Assembly: GCA_913776825.1 (NCBI GenBank)
Contig: CAJYPV010000032.1
Coordinates: forward strand, 62,001-126,000
Direction of reading: 5' to 3'
Length of the DNA: 64,000 nt
Source of the DNA: Burkholderiaceae bacterium
Lineage (GTDB): Bacteria > Pseudomonadota > Gammaproteobacteria > Burkholderiales > Burkholderiaceae_C
The notes beneath the pieces were generated by a model. That model ran no database searches. It saw only the letters and a program-made list of their open reading frames with translations, and was not told where the DNA came from. A program made the position numbers and the translations under genes. Positions 62,382-64,000 of the stretch are shown in pieces. Positions within the stretch are counted from its first letter, which is position 1, and every line of letters starts with the position of its first letter.

Positions 62382-63683
62382 TCAGTCGCCTTCGACCCAT
62401 TCCACCTTGGCTCCCAGCCGGGTGATGTTCTCAGCGAATTGCGGATGCGCGCGGCGCACCGGCGCCGCATTGCGGATGGTGGACTTGCCCGGAATGCTCG
62501 CCGCCACCATCAGCAGCGCAATCGCCACCCGGATGATGTAGGGGCTCTCGACCTCGGCCGGGCTCAGCGTCTTGCCACCGAAGGTGACCATGCGGTGCGG
62601 ATCCGACAGGAAGGCATGCGCGCCGAACTTGGACAGCTCGGTGGTCCAGCCCATCGCGCCGTCATAGACCTTGTTCCAGAACATCACGCTGCCTTCGGCC
62701 TTGACGCCCAGCGCGACGAAGATCGGCAGCAGGTCCACCGGCAGGTAGGGCCAGGGTGCGGCCTCGACCTTCTGCAGGATGTTGCGGGTGAAGGGTTCCT
62801 TGACCTTGAGCTTGCCGTCCACCACCGAACGGGACCAGCCGTCCTCGTGAATGATCTGCACGCCGAATTTGGCGAAGGTGCGGTCGATCAGCGGGAACTG
62901 CTCGGGATGGGAATTCTTGACCCGCACATCACCGCCGGTGATCGCGCCCAGCGCGAGGAAGGTCACGATTTCATGGAAGTCTTCGGCGAAGGTGAACTCG
63001 CCGCCGCCCAGTTCCTTGACGCCATGAATCGTCAGCCGCGAGGTGCCCAGGCCTTCCAGGCGCGCGCCCAGCATCTGCATGAACTGGCAGAACTCCTGCA
63101 CATGCGGCTCGCTGGCGGCATTCATCAGCGTGGAGGTGCCATGGGCCAGCGCGGCGCAGAGCACGAAGTTCTCGGTGGTGGTGACCGAAGCGTAATCGGT
63201 CCAGTGGTCATTGGCCCTCAACTGGCCGTCGACCTTCAGCACCAGGCCGTCGGGCGCGCGGTCCACCTGCGCGCCGAAACGCTCGAAGACTTCCACATGC
63301 GGGTCGATCTCGCGGGCGCCGAGGGTGCAGCCTTTGACGTCATCCTCAATGCGCGCGGCGCCGAAACGGGCCATCAAGCCCGGCACCAGCATGATGGAGC
63401 TGCGCATCTCTTCCGGCAGGTGGTCCTTGGCCGGATCGAAATGGGTGTCCCGGTGATGCAGGTCCAGCACGCCGGTCTTGAAGTCCACCGACACGCTGCT
63501 GCCCAGGTTGCGGAAGACCTCGAGGATCTTCTTCACATCGGTGATCTCGGGCACGCCGTGCAGCCGGACCGGCTCACGGGTGAGCAGCGTGGCGCACAGG
63601 ATGGGCAGGACGGCGTTCTTGTTGGCCGAGGGAACGATGCGGCCCTTCAGGGGAGAGCCGCCGTGAACGATGAGGTTGGACAT
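62382..63683 (-). CDS. UDP-N-acetylglucosamine enolpyruvyltransferase-like protein (MurA paralogue)
   Basis: 433 residues from ATG 63683. Double EPSP-synthase-like fold; the Lys-Asn pair is kept in PSANKNAVLPIL and the catalytic loop reads KGCTLGAREIDPH with its Cys, while canonical MurA has GGCAIGARPVDLH. The late DLRASASLV signature of MurA is replaced by IIRVAIALLMVAAS. It could be a second MurA or a related sugar-nucleotide enolpyruvyl transferase. Downstream neighbour is the solute-binding-like gene 41 bp away. Confidence 0.85.
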   Translation of the reverse strand: MSNLIVHGGSPLKGRIVPSANKNAVLPILCATLLTREPVRLHGVPEITDVKKILEVFRNLGSSVSVDFKTGVLDLHHRDTHFDPAKDHLPEEMRSSIMLVPGLMARFGAARIEDDVKGCTLGAREIDPHVEVFERFGAQVDRAPDGLVLKVDGQLRANDHWTDYASVTTTENFVLCAALAHGTSTLMNAASEPHVQEFCQFMQMLGARLEGLGTSRLTIHGVKELGGGEFTFAEDFHEIVTFLALGAITGGDVRVKNSHPEQFPLIDRTFAKFGVQIIHEDGWSRSVVDGKLKVKEPFTRNILQKVEAAPWPYLPVDLLPIFVALGVKAEGSVMFWNKVYDGAMGWTTELSKFGAHAFLSDPHRMVTFGGKTLSPAEVESPYIIRVAIALLMVAASIPGKSTIRNAAPVRRAHPQFAENITRLGAKVEWVEGD

Positions 63684-64000
63684 GACGTGGCGCCGAAGGC
63701 GAACCAGGAGAGAAGTCGGTGGGCGTGCCGGGATTATCAGGGGTGGTGCGATGGCCCGACGCCCGTGCGGGCCATGGACAGGGATCTTGCCTCGCACCAT
63801 CGCACCGCGCCAGCGCAGGAAGCTTCCGGCAGCGGAAGGAATGCTCCGTCGTGTCGATGGCCGCATCGAGGGCCGCCGCGACCGCCGCATTGATCAGCAC
63901 CATCGCCCGCCGCCGCGATGGCGGGCCGCCGCTGTCGACGGCACGGCGCCGCGCTCAGCCGCGCTCAGCCTTTCGGATCGAGCCGCCGCGCCCGCGCCAG
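63684..64000. other. Region upstream of the MurA paralogue; 3' end of a cut gene possible
   Basis: No complete gene. At 63965-64000 the minus strand reads as twelve codons ending in LDPKG and a TGA stop, which could be the C-terminus of a gene that continues beyond the window. Too short to identify. Confidence 0.3.

Overview
The window is a piece of a very GC-rich betaproteobacterial chromosome, most likely Burkholderiales in the Roseateles/Mitsuaria/Leptothrix neighbourhood. This rests on the gene order dnaA-dnaN-gyrB with no recF between dnaN and gyrB, the divergent rpmH-rnpA-yidD-yidC-mnmE block, and the style of the lipopolysaccharide (kdsD-kdsC-lptC) and CreBCD loci. The genus is inferred, not demonstrated. 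The chromosomal origin of replication very probably lies between dnaA and rpmH (about 17242-17639), where consensus DnaA boxes and two divergent promoters are visible.

Left part (1-9.1 kb): the start of a Tat-exported phospholipase C, two tandem paralogous SH3-type lipoproteins, a 'mobile mystery' A/B pair (HTH regulator plus Fic protein) with its own operator repeats, a YihY/BrkB membrane protein, a YqhD-type aldehyde reductase with an AraC regulator behind it, a decayed M48 peptidase fragment and an IS3-family insertion sequence.

The most unusual region is 9.1-11.8 kb. Six small minus-strand genes (products of about 94-164 residues) are each separated by a 57-74 bp imperfect palindrome bounded by RYYYAAC and GTTRRRY boxes. 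These look like integron attC sites. The region is therefore a gene-cassette array without a visible integrase (a CALIN), lodged directly behind gyrB in the same orientation and cut at its far end by the IS.

Middle (11.8-41 kb): replication core, ribosomal protein L34/RNase P/membrane insertase operon, MnmE, Apt, a diguanylate cyclase, an acyl-CoA dehydrogenase, an OafA-type acyltransferase, a KefB-type antiporter, glutamate dehydrogenase, a ribbon-helix-helix protein, a DJ-1/PfpI protein, a PAP2 phosphatase divergent from an OmpR-type two-component system with four 11-bp-spaced operator repeats, then kdsD-kdsC-lptC-SDR in tight overlap and a glycine-rich RNA-binding protein.

Right part (41-64 kb): a leaderless BtuF-like protein translationally coupled to a creBCD system, a GMC oxidoreductase, a leucyl aminopeptidase, a thioredoxin-like protein, a 53-residue basic protein, a SNF2 helicase, an ECF sigma/anti-sigma/secreted-protein module, a TauE/SafE transporter, an HDOD protein facing a diguanylate cyclase, an RluA-family pseudouridine synthase, a periplasmic solute-binding-like protein and a divergent MurA paralogue. 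I saw no rRNA, tRNA or CRISPR array.
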